From a virus: a DNA stretch of 64,000 nt. Shown here piece after piece: positions 31,527 to 41,500 of the stretch (its first letter is position 1; every line of letters starts with the position of its first letter). The notes beneath the pieces are model-generated. The model did no database searches. It worked only from the letters and a program-made list of their open reading frames with translations, and had not been told where the DNA came from. The position numbers and the translations under genes are program-made. The stretch is taken from positions 1 to 64,000 of IMG/VR virus record IMGVR_UViG_3300025930_000011. One strand, given 5' to 3'.

Positions 31527-31988
31527 ATGGCAAAGTCTCGCGCTACCCTCGGCTATCTCGCTACTCTGGAGATCGCCCGATATAACTACTCCGACAGCCC
31601 TCCCAGCTTGGGCTCCTATTTGAAGCTGCTCGAGGTAAAGTCGATCGCCCCGAGTGATTTCACGGTCCCTGTGGTGATCGTCACACACCTCGAATCCCCC
31701 AACGCAACGGAAGAGAAAACCCCCGGCCTGATCATGCCCGGGACTCTCGACGTCTCCGGCAATTTCATCGGAGATGAGTCTCAGCTCCTGCTGCCCGAAC
31801 TGGCCCAGGGTCGCGAAGTTGTCAGCTATCGCCTGACCGCCAAAGTCGACAAGGGAACCAAGACCTATACCCAGACTGCGGATGGGTTCGTCGGTGACTT
31901 CGCGGGTGGCCCTTTCGAGCCCAGCAAAACCAGCGAATTCAAGATGAAGATGGAAGTCGCCGGGAACATCACCTACGAGGTCGTGTAA
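31527..31988 (+). CDS. Major tail tube protein
   Basis: 153 aa with AGGAG upstream. A beta-rich sequence with KLLEVKSIAPSDFTVPVVIVTHLESPNATEEKTPGLIMPGTLDVSGNFIGDESQ and a C-terminal FKMKMEVAGNITYEVV fits the tail tube family (lambda gpV-like fold, TTP). Position directly before the chaperone pair and tape measure supports it. Confidence 0.85.
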   Translation: MAKSRATLGYLATLEIARYNYSDSPPSLGSYLKLLEVKSIAPSDFTVPVVIVTHLESPNATEEKTPGLIMPGTLDVSGNFIGDESQLLLPELAQGREVVSYRLTAKVDKGTKTYTQTADGFVGDFAGGPFEPSKTSEFKMKMEVAGNITYEVV

Positions 31989-31997
31989 TTCATCGAT

Positions 31998-32390
31998 ATG
32001 GCGTCTCCTATCACTGAAAAACTGACCCAGAAAGTCGAGATCAAACTCGACGGCAAGACCTGGCCGCTTGTGCTCGGCACTAACGAGCTGATCGAGTGCG
32101 AGAAGTTGACGGGCCTCAATATGTTGACCGGCGAAGTCAACATCACGAAGCCCAGCATGGCCTTCGTACGGGCGGCGGTGTATGTCTGCCTTGCCCGCTG
32201 CAAAGCAAGGCACGAGGTGGACGGCAAGATGAAGCCCTACACCCTGGACGAAATAGGTTCTCTGATCCATCCCGGTAATCTCGAGACCGTGTCTCTGGGT
32301 GTGATTACGGCGTACATGGCTTCAAAGCCTGAGGACGAACCGGAGGCAGTGGAGGGCGAAGAGGAAGACCCTACGAAGGCGGGGACCTAG
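31998..32390 (+). CDS. Tail assembly chaperone (G-like)
   Basis: 130 aa. EIKLDGKTWPLVLGTNELIECEKLTGLNML and MAFVRAAVYVCLARCKAR...LDEIGSLIHPGNLETVSLGVITAYMAS are typical of lambda G-like chaperones that bind the tape measure. The acidic C-terminus ends at TAG 32388. A -1 frame opens at 32333 and runs into the next reading frame, as in G-GT pairs. Confidence 0.8.
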   Translation: MASPITEKLTQKVEIKLDGKTWPLVLGTNELIECEKLTGLNMLTGEVNITKPSMAFVRAAVYVCLARCKARHEVDGKMKPYTLDEIGSLIHPGNLETVSLGVITAYMASKPEDEPEAVEGEEEDPTKAGT

Positions 32391-32443
32391 ACCCGCCTCA
32401 AACCTGGATAGAACTCTGGTCGATTGCCCGCTATGACCTGGGG

Positions 32444-32692
32444 ATGTCGAGCAAAGAGTGGCTCGATAGTACTCCGCGCATGATTCAGGAGCTGATGAAG
32501 CGGCGGCTCAAGCGCATCCAGCGCGAAGAGTTCATGATGAGCACCATCGCTTCGACTGTTGCCAATTTCTCCATCTGCCGGCCTGAGCCTCCCCTCAAGC
32601 AAGCTCACTTCATGATGAATCCGGAACCGGAGAGGCCGATTACCGGCGAAGAAATCATGGCCATCTTCGGGCACAAGATGCCCGATAAATAA
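32444..32692 (+). CDS. Tail assembly chaperone second frame (GT-like extension)
   Basis: 82 aa from ATG 32444, but the same frame is open from 32333 and the stretch before the ATG (DLDPPQTWIELWSIARYDLG) looks coding. Together with SSKEWLDSTPRMIQELMKRRLKRIQ it matches the T part of G-GT frameshift products. No ribosome site precedes ATG 32444, so expression by -1 frameshift from the upstream gene is more likely than separate initiation. Confidence 0.65.
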   Translation: MSSKEWLDSTPRMIQELMKRRLKRIQREEFMMSTIASTVANFSICRPEPPLKQAHFMMNPEPERPITGEEIMAIFGHKMPDK

Positions 32693-32716
32693 CGCCTTTC
32701 CCAAAAGAACATCATT

Positions 32717-35700
32717 ATGTCCGTCGTAATCGGAACACTCACGATCGACCTGAAGGCGAATACCGCCTCATTTTCCCAGGGCATGGACAAGATGGCGTCT
32801 CTGTCCGCGAAAACGGCGACGGATATTTCTCGATCTCTCCAAAAGATCAGTGCGGCGGCTCTTGCCATGGGTGCGGCGGTTGTTGGCGGGACCGTCGCGC
32901 TTGTTAAAAGTGCTATCGATTCTATCGACGCGATGGGTAAACTGGCCCAGTCGACGGGCACCACGGTCGAAACTCTCTCAAGGCTTAGCTATGCCGCAAG
33001 TCTGAGCAACGCCTCTACCGAGCAGCTCGCGGTGGGACTCGAAAAACTGAGCAAGAACGCCTTCGCCGCGCAGAACGGGAATGAGGGGCTGGCGAGAATC
33101 TTTAGCCGGCTGGGCGTGAGTATCGTCGACTCGACCGGTCATCTGCGGGACAGCGGCGTCATGATGGGGGATCTCGCTGCAAAGTTCTCGAAGATACAGG
33201 ATGGAGCAGGTAAAACGGCTCTGGCTATGGAGCTGTTCGGGAAGTCGGGAGCGGGCCTCATCCCGATGCTCAATCAGTATGGGGCGGAGCAGGCCAAAGT
33301 CAACGAGGAAGCTCATCAGTTTGGCCTGGAGGTTTCGACCAGCACCGCAGAGGTGGCCGGCGCGGCGCATGATAACCTCGATCGCCTCAGCGGTGTGTTT
33401 AAGGGGATGGGCTATGCGCTGCTTGGGGCAACTCTGCCGGCGCTCGCCAAGCTGTCAGACAAGCTGATCGAGGTGGCAAAGGCTTCGAATATTCCGGACC
33501 TTGCGCGCTCCTTTGGCGAGCACGTTTCCTCCGCTGTAACGGCGCTTGGGGATGCGCTTCAATTCGTCACCAAGCATGCCCACGCTTTGAAGGTTGCCCT
33601 TGAAGCCCTGGTGGCGATTAAGATCGCGAGTATCGCAATCCCGGTTTTAGCTACGGCGAATTGGGCCGCGGCCGGAGCGGGGATTGAGAAATTCGTCGTC
33701 GGCCTGCTCGGGATCCAGAAGCTGCTCCCGATCATCACGAGCTTTGCCGGGACTGTTGCCGCTGCAATTCCGCTACTTGCAGAGGCGGGCGGCGTTTCCT
33801 ACGTTTTCGGAACGGCACTCGCTGCCATTGGCGGCCCGATCACGCTTGCGATTGCCGGGATCGTAGCTCTCGGCGCCACGGTCTACCACTTCCGGGATGC
33901 CTTGTTTCAGTTTGAGGGTGAAACCTATCACGTCGGAGACATCTGGTCTGCAGTCTGGATTCAGATGGAGAAGCCGATGCAATGGCTGTCTGACCGGTTC
34001 CACGCCATTGTCAATCTGATGGGTAAGGCTTGGGATGCTTTTGCGAATGGGTTGCGTACGGCGATCGTGGGGGCGATCAGTAATATCTCGCCAATCTTTG
34101 CCGCGCTGATTCCCGGGTTTGATAAAGCTTTGGCAGAGGCGAAGCGCCGGCGGGAAGCGGCGGGATTTAAGGTGAATGGCCCGCCAACACCAGGCCCGAC
34201 CCAGAGTCTCGCTCCGGCAGTGACCGCGGGTCTCGGTCCCGAAAAGAAAGACGTCTACGCTGAGGCGATCGCCAAAATCAATCAGGCGATTCTCGCGCAA
34301 CAGCGGTTTGCTTCTGTGCTTCACGGCACTCCGGACGCGATCTCCGGCGTGAACGTCGCGATGAAGGCAGAGGCGGAAATCCTCAAGCTGAATACCGAGC
34401 GGATGGATGCGCACCTTCCCAAGCTCACTGCGATTCAGGAGGCGACAATTCGTCAGAGGATGGCGTTTGAAGAGTCGCTTGCTGTCGTTAACGCCTATGG
34501 AAAAGAGCTGGTCTCGCAGTCCCAGGCTTCCGAACTTGCAACGATCCAGGCCCGCAAACTGGCAGCGGCGACGCTCGAGGGGGATGAGGCTCTTGAGAGA
34601 GCGGCTATCGAAAATGAGATGCTGGCCCGGACCTGGGGGAAGTCGGAGGCGGCAATTAAGGCATTGAAGCTGGAACTCGATGATTTGAAGACTAAGCTCC
34701 AGGATGCGGCGGTAGCCCAGAAAATCCTCGCTGCTAATAACGATACGAAGAACATTCTCGAAGAAATCGCCGCGCGCGAGGGGATGGTGGCTGCCATCTT
34801 CGGCGGCGATCAGGCAATGCGAGAGGCCTCGCTCAATGCCAAAGTCTATGCGCTCGATCAGAAGATCCTGATGGAAACCGACACCCAGGTGCGGGATGCT
34901 CTGGTGCGAAAGAAGCAGGCCATTGTCGATCTGACGCACGCGGAATGGGGTGAGGCGGATGCTCAGAAAGCAGTAGCGCTCTTTTCCCCGGTGGAGCGGC
35001 TACAGAGGGAGCTTGACAGCCTGCGAGGCGCCACTGAGGCACTGAAGAAGCTCGACGGCGGAACCCTGACCTATGGCCATGCGCTCGAGCTGGCCGCCAA
35101 GCAGCAGGAGCTGTTCAATAAGGCGATCGATGAGACGGTGGCCTCGCTGCTCAGGCAGGACTCTGCAAAGGCCGGGATGACGGCGTTCTTCCTCGATATG
35201 CAGAAACAGGCGAAAACTACGGCTTCTATCATCTACGATGCGTTGCACTCCACCTTCGAAAAGTTAGCCGACAATCTCACGGAGCTGCTCACCGGAGGAA
35301 AGGCCGACTTCGGAAAGATGATGCAGGATATCGGCAAGCAGATGGTGAAAAGCTCGATCCAGAAAGGCCTGCAGGAAGGGATCGGGGCGATCGGGAAAGC
35401 ATTCGGGGTCGACCTTGGAAGCGCGCTTGGCGGCAAGCCTGATGGTTCATCTGAGTCCTCCGCGCTGTGGGTCCGGATGGCGAGTGCGGGCGCGGGGGGC
35501 GGCGGAAGTCTCGGCGGCGCTCTAGCTTCTGCCGGCGCGGGTGGAAAGGGAATCGGTGAGGCGCTATCCGGGGCAGTTGGTAAGCTCGGCGGTGCCTTTA
35601 GCGGGATCGGTAAGGGCATCGGTTCGCTATTCGGCAAACTGTTCGGCGGCGGGGCTGGCGGCGGTGTTGACTTCGGAGGCTTCTATGCAACTGGCGGTTA

Positions 35701-35977
35701 CGTCAGCCCAGGAAAAGCCTATATCGCAGGAGAAGGCGGCCGTGCGGAACTGATCACCGCCGGACCAGGCGGGGACAGCGTCATGAGTAACGCAGTGGCA
35801 CGTAGGACCTTTGGCGGTGGGGGAGTGACTCATACGGGAAATATTAACGTCGATGCCCGCGGAGCACAACAGGGCGTTGAGCAGCAGGTCTACCGGGCCA
35901 TCCGGGCAGCGCATGATTCCTCGATTGCCATGTCTCTTCAGGCAAGCCAGGAGCGTATGCAAAGGGTGCCTCAATAG
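32717..35977 (+). CDS. Tape measure protein
   Basis: 1086 aa. The N-terminal ~250 residues (IGTLTIDLKANTASFSQGMDKMASL, AQSTGTTVETLSRLSYAASLSNASTEQLAVGLEKLSKNAF) are the tape-measure signature. Hydrophobic segments at about residues 285-400 may insert into the host membrane during infection. Coiled-coil helices (about 510-830) and a Gly-rich region (about 900-1000) follow, ending in the ATGGYVSPGKAYIAGEGGRAELITAG motif common at tape-measure C-termini. It sets tail length and is the longest gene in the tail module. Confidence 0.92.
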   Translation: MSVVIGTLTIDLKANTASFSQGMDKMASLSAKTATDISRSLQKISAAALAMGAAVVGGTVALVKSAIDSIDAMGKLAQSTGTTVETLSRLSYAASLSNASTEQLAVGLEKLSKNAFAAQNGNEGLARIFSRLGVSIVDSTGHLRDSGVMMGDLAAKFSKIQDGAGKTALAMELFGKSGAGLIPMLNQYGAEQAKVNEEAHQFGLEVSTSTAEVAGAAHDNLDRLSGVFKGMGYALLGATLPALAKLSDKLIEVAKASNIPDLARSFGEHVSSAVTALGDALQFVTKHAHALKVALEALVAIKIASIAIPVLATANWAAAGAGIEKFVVGLLGIQKLLPIITSFAGTVAAAIPLLAEAGGVSYVFGTALAAIGGPITLAIAGIVALGATVYHFRDALFQFEGETYHVGDIWSAVWIQMEKPMQWLSDRFHAIVNLMGKAWDAFANGLRTAIVGAISNISPIFAALIPGFDKALAEAKRRREAAGFKVNGPPTPGPTQSLAPAVTAGLGPEKKDVYAEAIAKINQAILAQQRFASVLHGTPDAISGVNVAMKAEAEILKLNTERMDAHLPKLTAIQEATIRQRMAFEESLAVVNAYGKELVSQSQASELATIQARKLAAATLEGDEALERAAIENEMLARTWGKSEAAIKALKLELDDLKTKLQDAAVAQKILAANNDTKNILEEIAAREGMVAAIFGGDQAMREASLNAKVYALDQKILMETDTQVRDALVRKKQAIVDLTHAEWGEADAQKAVALFSPVERLQRELDSLRGATEALKKLDGGTLTYGHALELAAKQQELFNKAIDETVASLLRQDSAKAGMTAFFLDMQKQAKTTASIIYDALHSTFEKLADNLTELLTGGKADFGKMMQDIGKQMVKSSIQKGLQEGIGAIGKAFGVDLGSALGGKPDGSSESSALWVRMASAGAGGGGSLGGALASAGAGGKGIGEALSGAVGKLGGAFSGIGKGIGSLFGKLFGGGAGGGVDFGGFYATGGYVSPGKAYIAGEGGRAELITAGPGGDSVMSNAVARRTFGGGGVTHTGNINVDARGAQQGVEQQVYRAIRAAHDSSIAMSLQASQERMQRVPQ

Positions 35978-36607
35978 ATGCCATTCGGCTGGAATCAAGT
36001 AGCATTACCTGTGAGCCCGCCAGCTCCGGCCTCCATTGAATGGAGCGCTCAGGATATCGTTGGCGAAACGGTGAACCCCTTCACCGGGCAGCAGCAGACG
36101 TACCACTGGGGAGCGGCGTGGCTCGAAGCTTCTGTGATGTATCCTCCGATGCCGGATTCGCAGGTTCGCGCCTGGATCGGGTTCCTGATGGGTCTCCAGG
36201 GAGTCGCCAATGTCTTTCAGATGGGAGATCCGCTGGGGAAAACCCCGCGGGGAAGCGCTCTCGGAGCGCCAGTCGTTGCGGGCTCAAACCAGACAGGCTT
36301 CACGCTTACCACAACCGGATGGGTTGGGGATCAGTCGCGCGTGCTCGCGAGCGGAGACTGGATCCAGATCGGCTTGCGGCTCTATCGGATGACGGCAGAC
36401 GCGGCGGCGGACCATGACGGGAATGCTACTCTCGCCATCTGGCCCAACCTTCGGGAGTCTCCGAATCAGGGAAGTCCTCCGCTGATCGATACGATCACGA
36501 CTCACAACACGAAGGGCCTGTTTCGATTGAAGGGCAATATCCGTAAGTTCCCGGTGCAGGGTGACCGGTTCTACCGTCTACAGTTCGATATCCGGGAGGC
36601 GATTTAG
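35978..36607 (+). CDS. Distal-tail/minor tail protein
   Basis: 209 aa starting directly after the tape-measure stop. SIEWSAQDIVGETVNPFTGQQQTYHWGAAWLEASVMYPPMPDSQVRAWIGFLMGLQG followed by GWVGDQSRVLASGDWIQIGLRLYRM and FRLKGNIRKFPV fits a minor tail protein family that follows tape measures in HK97/lambda-type tails. It is probably part of the baseplate-like distal ring. Exact homologue in lambda is unclear. Confidence 0.65.
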   Translation: MPFGWNQVALPVSPPAPASIEWSAQDIVGETVNPFTGQQQTYHWGAAWLEASVMYPPMPDSQVRAWIGFLMGLQGVANVFQMGDPLGKTPRGSALGAPVVAGSNQTGFTLTTTGWVGDQSRVLASGDWIQIGLRLYRMTADAAADHDGNATLAIWPNLRESPNQGSPPLIDTITTHNTKGLFRLKGNIRKFPVQGDRFYRLQFDIREAI

Positions 36608-36610
36608 CCA

Positions 36611-37189
36611 GTGCCGCGGAAGATGTCAGCGGACATGCTGGCAGCCATTCAGGCGAAAGCCCTGTACCCGATCGTCTTCGTGTACGGGACGTTTCTTACT
36701 GGTCCGGTTTACGTGTGGAGCGGTTATGGGCCAACGACCTGGAATGGGCATGTTTGGCAGGGGGTTGGATCGTTGCTCGGCATATCCGTTATTGAAGAGG
36801 GAACTGATGTTGAACCTCGGGCTGTCACTCTGACGCTTTCCGGTTTCGATTCAAATCTGCTGAATTTGGCGCTCGGAGAAGTTCGGCAGGGGCTTCCCGT
36901 GGGGATCTACTTCGGCCTCCGCTACGCCAGCTCGCCGCCGGCTATCATTGTAGACCCGTTGATTTCCTGGGCGGGACGAATGGACCAGCCGGTATTCAAC
37001 GCCGATGGAACCACGGCGAGTATTTCCCTGAGTTGTGAAAACCGCCTCGCCTATATGAATGTGGCCGTCGACCGGCGGTACACGACCGAAGACCAGCAAC
37101 GGGACTGGCCGGGTGATGCGGGCTTGAGCTTCGTTTATGGCATGCAGGACCAGCAGATCATGTGGGGGCGAACTGTAGGGCAGAAGTGA
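36611..37189 (+). CDS. Minor tail protein
   Basis: 192 aa from GTG 36611. MSADMLAAIQAKALYPIVFVYGTFLTGPVYVWSGYGPTTWNGHVWQGVGSLLGISVIEEGTDVEPRAVTLTLSG and later SISLSCENRLAYMNVAVDRRYTTEDQQRDWPGDAGL match a siphovirus tail family (DUF2163-related style: strand-rich with a closing R.YT..DQ motif). The antisense HNH gene starts only 2 bp after its stop. Confidence 0.65.
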   Translation: MPRKMSADMLAAIQAKALYPIVFVYGTFLTGPVYVWSGYGPTTWNGHVWQGVGSLLGISVIEEGTDVEPRAVTLTLSGFDSNLLNLALGEVRQGLPVGIYFGLRYASSPPAIIVDPLISWAGRMDQPVFNADGTTASISLSCENRLAYMNVAVDRRYTTEDQQRDWPGDAGLSFVYGMQDQQIMWGRTVGQK

Positions 37190-37191
37190 GG

Positions 37192-38043
37192 TTAATCTGC
37201 GGGATTGCGGAAAGCAAAGCTTTCCTGTCTTTGTCGCAGTTTTAGATGGCCAAAAGGCTTGTTTCCTGGGGCGATGGTTCCGTTTCGATAACACTCGGTC
37301 ATTGCCATCCACTCTTCGTATGAATAGCGGTCTCCCTTTGAAAAATTGCAACGGACGCAGCAGGCTACTAAATTCTCAACCGTGTACCCGATTTCGTTGT
37401 CTTTGCGGTCCATGTGATGCCCGGAATCGGTTTTGTGTATTGCGTGTTTGGCCCACGTAACCGGGACGTGACAATAATGGCATTTCCCGGTTTCTACGAT
37501 CGACAGGAAGTCTTCAAACGTCAAGGTAAACTCTCGTGCTTTCGCCCTGTCGTATCGCCCGAGGATTCGGTCTCGTGCGGTATTAAATACGGCTTCATAT
37601 GGCCGCTTTTGGTTCTTGTTGGAGCACTTTCTGCATCCCTGGCAGCGCTTCATCTCTGGTACGCTCATCGGTTTTTCAGTACCACATTCACATCGACACA
37701 TCCAAGAGACGTCTTTTCCGGTTCTTTGCTCGACAGGAATTCTATAGAGTGCGGTCCATCGCCCAAATGTCTGGCCGGCTAGATCGTCAAACGTTGAGTT
37801 CTGCGCGGCGCACTTGAGGCATCGTTTCGCACTTCCCCTTCTAAGTCTGAAGCTACTAAGTCTCGCGCGCCGCCCACATTTACATTGGCAATTGTAAAAG
37901 GAATCACTTGCTCCCGTTTTCTTGTCAGCCTTAGAAAGTACCGTCCAGTCCCCGAAAACGGTACCGATGGCGATTTCGATTTGAGGGCGGCCTATTATCC
38001 GAGTTGCCACAATTTCAGCTTTATCGAGTTCTGTTGCCAGCAC
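37192..38043 (-). CDS. HNH homing-type endonuclease, antisense to tail genes
   Basis: 283 aa from GTG at 38041-38043. Two N-terminal zinc repeats are visible (YNCQCKCGRRARLSSFRLRRGSAKRCLKC; WMCRCECGTEKPMSVPEMKRCQGCRKC), the pattern of NUMOD-like/AP2-associated DNA-binding modules in phage HNH proteins. The C-terminal nuclease has CHYCHVPVTWAKHAIHKTDSGHHMDRKDNEIGYTVENLVACCVRCNFSKG. Opposite orientation between two tail genes marks an insertion. It spans the whole gap to 38043. Confidence 0.88.
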   Translation of the reverse strand: MLATELDKAEIVATRIIGRPQIEIAIGTVFGDWTVLSKADKKTGASDSFYNCQCKCGRRARLSSFRLRRGSAKRCLKCAAQNSTFDDLAGQTFGRWTALYRIPVEQRTGKDVSWMCRCECGTEKPMSVPEMKRCQGCRKCSNKNQKRPYEAVFNTARDRILGRYDRAKAREFTLTFEDFLSIVETGKCHYCHVPVTWAKHAIHKTDSGHHMDRKDNEIGYTVENLVACCVRCNFSKGDRYSYEEWMAMTECYRNGTIAPGNKPFGHLKLRQRQESFAFRNPAD

Positions 38044-38096
38044 ATTTTAATGCTAGCGATTTAGCGTAAAAAAACCAATAGAACTAAGGTAACTAA

Positions 38097-38531
38097 TTGA
38101 CACTGCAAAGACTTCCGGACTGGCCAGAACGCCTCGAAAGGTTTTTCGCGGCCAATCAATCCCGGAAATTTCAGCATGGCACCTGGGACTGCTGCCAGAT
38201 GGCGGCGCAGGCAATCGAGGTGATGTGCGATATCGAAATCGAATCCTTCGCAGGCCGCTACACCTCATGGAATCAGGCGATCGGGATTATCCGCAAGGTC
38301 ACGAAGCAATCGCAGGTGCGCGCGATCGTGACTCACGTCATGCAGCGATACGGATGCATTGAGCGAAATCCCAATCTTGCGCAGCGCGGAGACCTGATGC
38401 TGATCTGGCGCGGTAATACCCGTCGTCATTCGGTAGGGCTGCTCGATATGAGCGGCATGATCACAGTTTTAACTGATGCCGGGATGGCGCGGATTCCCCG
38501 CGATCGTGCGGTTACTTCCTGGTCCATCTGA
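38097..38531 (+). CDS. DUF6950-like/NlpC-P60-like tail protein
   Basis: 144 aa from TTG 38097 with AAGG 7 nt upstream. GTWDCCQMAAQAIEVMCDIEIESFAGRYTSW places a Cys at the expected nucleophile site, RGDLMLIWRG and RRHSVGLLDMSGMI supply the His region, and the end RDRAVTSWSI is typical of the family. It takes the place of the lambda K-like peptidase in tail tip assembly. Enzymatic activity is not certain. Confidence 0.65.
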   Translation: MTLQRLPDWPERLERFFAANQSRKFQHGTWDCCQMAAQAIEVMCDIEIESFAGRYTSWNQAIGIIRKVTKQSQVRAIVTHVMQRYGCIERNPNLAQRGDLMLIWRGNTRRHSVGLLDMSGMITVLTDAGMARIPRDRAVTSWSI

Positions 38532-38571
38532 TTTCCCTCTCTTTCCTCCCCTCCTCCTCTCTTTAATATCA

Positions 38572-41500
38572 ATGTCGAAGTTTGTTGGCGTAATCGTTGG
38601 TGGCCTGGAAATTGCAGCAGGCGCTGCCGCTGCGTTCTATGGTCAGAGTGCGCTGGCAAAAGCCCTGATTGTCGCAGGCGCCGGCACTCTGATTAACGGC
38701 CTCGGCACTCTCTTATCCAAAGGACCGCTCGGCGGCAGCGTCAGTTCAAGCAAAAACCCCATCGCCCCCTGGGAGATCAACTACGGTCGAGTCTGCCACG
38801 GCGGAACCGACGTCTACATGAATGCCTGGGGTACCGGGAACAAGTACCTCGACATGATCTTCGTGGTCGGGGCCACGTCGATGAAGGGCATCAACGGCCT
38901 GCGCTTCGACGGAAAGCGCATCCAGCTCGATACGACGGCGACCCCGCCCGGTGTTCAGCCCTCCACCTTCCCGTTCATCAACGGCGGCAGTTCCTTTACT
39001 CCAGTCCAGCAAACCATCCCCATTGGAACGATCTCCCGCTTCAACAACACGGTAACCATAGCTCTCGGCGCCAATGTACCCCTGCTCCAGGTAGGAGATT
39101 GGGTGGAAGTCTCAGGAGTCAGAAACATCGTCGTTGAGGATCTCCAGGATGTGAACGGCCTCTGGCAGGTCTCAAACATCGTCAGCCAGGTCTTCAGCTC
39201 CGGAAGCCCTCCAACCTCCGGCACGATTGTGTTTCAGTACACGAGTCCCGGCGCGGATCTCTCGGGCTATGTCATTGGCGGCGGCGTCGTCAAGACCCAG
39301 TGGCCCGACTACGGCCGCAAGATCTACATGGAGACGCTCACCGGGAAGCAGACCCTGGGAGAAACATTCTGGGGGATGCTGCAGGGTACTCCGAAGGATG
39401 GAGACCCATCGACGCTGATTCATCCGGATGTCGCGAACTGGACCAGCGTCTGTTCCTTGCAGGGAAAATCCGCAGTCTTCTTGCGCCTCACGTACGATCA
39501 GTTCTATTTTTCAAACGGCATCCCGGAAATCTCCTTCCTGATGTACGGCAAGGACGATATCTATGATCCGCGGAACTCTCCTCCAACCTACGGCTACACC
39601 GAGAATGCCGCGCTCATCGTTGCAGATTATCTGAATCAAGGGTATGTCGATCCTTTCGCAAGCCCTCCTATCACAGGTGTTCCGCAATGGGGCTTCGGAG
39701 CGGCCTATGGGACAGAGATCCCGATCCCGGAGCTGATCAACGCAGCAAACATCTGCGACGAAAGAATTTCCCTTGCGATCACGATTGAAACCCTCTTCAG
39801 CCCGAGCTTCGATTCAGAGCCGCGCTATGCCTGCAATGGCCATTTCCCGCTATCGGTGAGGCGCGGAGAGATCCTGGCCAACCTGCTGACCTCGATGGCC
39901 GGCAGGATCACGTATGCGAATGGCCAGTTCATCATTTGGCCCGCGGCCTGGTACGGCGGAGGGATCACCAATGTGCCCACGTTGCGCGGCCGCGGCGCAC
40001 TGATGGGGGCATTTACGACCGGTGTCATCCCCGAGACGCAGGTGATCTCGACGATGTTCATCGGCAAGACGGCCGCCACTTTCAAGGCGCCTCCCGGGAC
40101 CAACTATTTACAGCTCGGCATCAACGGGAAAGTGGGTCTCGGAGATGGCCAATACGACGTCCAGGTAACTGTCAACGGGGCTGATTTTTTCGCTACGGTA
40201 AGCGCGAATACCATCAACTGGAACTATCCGTTCAATGAGCATGCTCCGTTCCAGGTAAGTGTCAATGGAGGGCTGCCGATCGAGAGCGCCATCGGCTTCG
40301 ATCAACCGCAGTACATCCCGTGCAGTGGAGGGGACACGGTAAAGGTGACCTATATCGGAGGCCTCGTACAGGCTCAAGGCCTCGCCGCGTATACCGATGC
40401 GGATGGAGATTTATCAAACCTTGCCGGCGGCGTGGGCGGTAATGATGAACGGGTGCCCTCGCACTGGACGATCACCTATTATCCCGGGGACACTTTCACC
40501 ATCCCGACGCCGTTGCCGGTGCTTGCGGGGCCATTCACCTGGGTGCCGAAACGGAAGGCGCGTGATCTTTTCAATGGGGTGAAGGGGAAATTCGTTTCTC
40601 CTGTGAACAACTGGCAGCCGGCGGATTTTCCTCCGTACTGCGAAGACGGGCGACACGGCTTCGTTGGCTCATCCGGGCGCTACGAAAACGATATCTACCT
40701 CGAGCAGGATGGCGGAATCAGGATCTGGAAGGACATCCAGCTTCCGTTCACCATCAGCTATGCGGCGGCGCAGAGGATCGCCTGTATCGAGTTGAGGCGA
40801 TCCCGGCAGCAGGGGACCGGCACCTTCCGATTCAATATGTGGGGCTACCAGTTAACGGTGCTCGACATCATGAGTGTCACCTTCTCGTTCCTCGGATGGA
40901 CGGATAAGCTGCTCGAAGTCGTCAAGCATCGGTTCCTGATCAATGAGAGGGAAGACAACGGCGTGAAGGTGATCGACCTGTCAACCGAAGTCGACGTGAA
41001 CGAGACAGACCCGAGTGTTTACGCCTGGGACGGGTTCAGCCAGCAGCTTTCGCCCATGGGGTATCAGCAGTCGGTGATGCCGTCGACGGCGCCGAATCCT
41101 GATTTCGTCTTCACGACTTTGGGTATGGCTTCTGGTCCGAAGAACTCGATCGTGGGGGCAGATGGAGTCAGCCGGGCAGCGATTGCGCTGAAATGGCCGA
41201 AGCCTACCGATGGCTGGATGCAGCAGGGTGGCATGGTGCAGGCGAGATATACCCGCACTGCGGATCTTGCCCAGGCGTTTTACGCGGTTCCTCCAACGTC
41301 GCCGCCGACTTATTTTGTGCCTCCGCCTGAAGCGGATGCTGTGTGGGTGCTGATTCCCGACATCAACCCGTATGTTGTGGAGTACAAATTCGACTTCGAA
41401 CTGGACTCCTCCTCCTATGTGAGGGTTCAGATGCGGACTGTGAACTGTGCCGGAGTCCCGTCGAACTGGGTGGACTGTATCAATACGGAATTGCCCCATG

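Noticed and set aside
33773-34939. 388-codon leftward frame opposite the tape measure
   Set aside because: No domain, and the plus strand is clearly coding for the tape measure protein.
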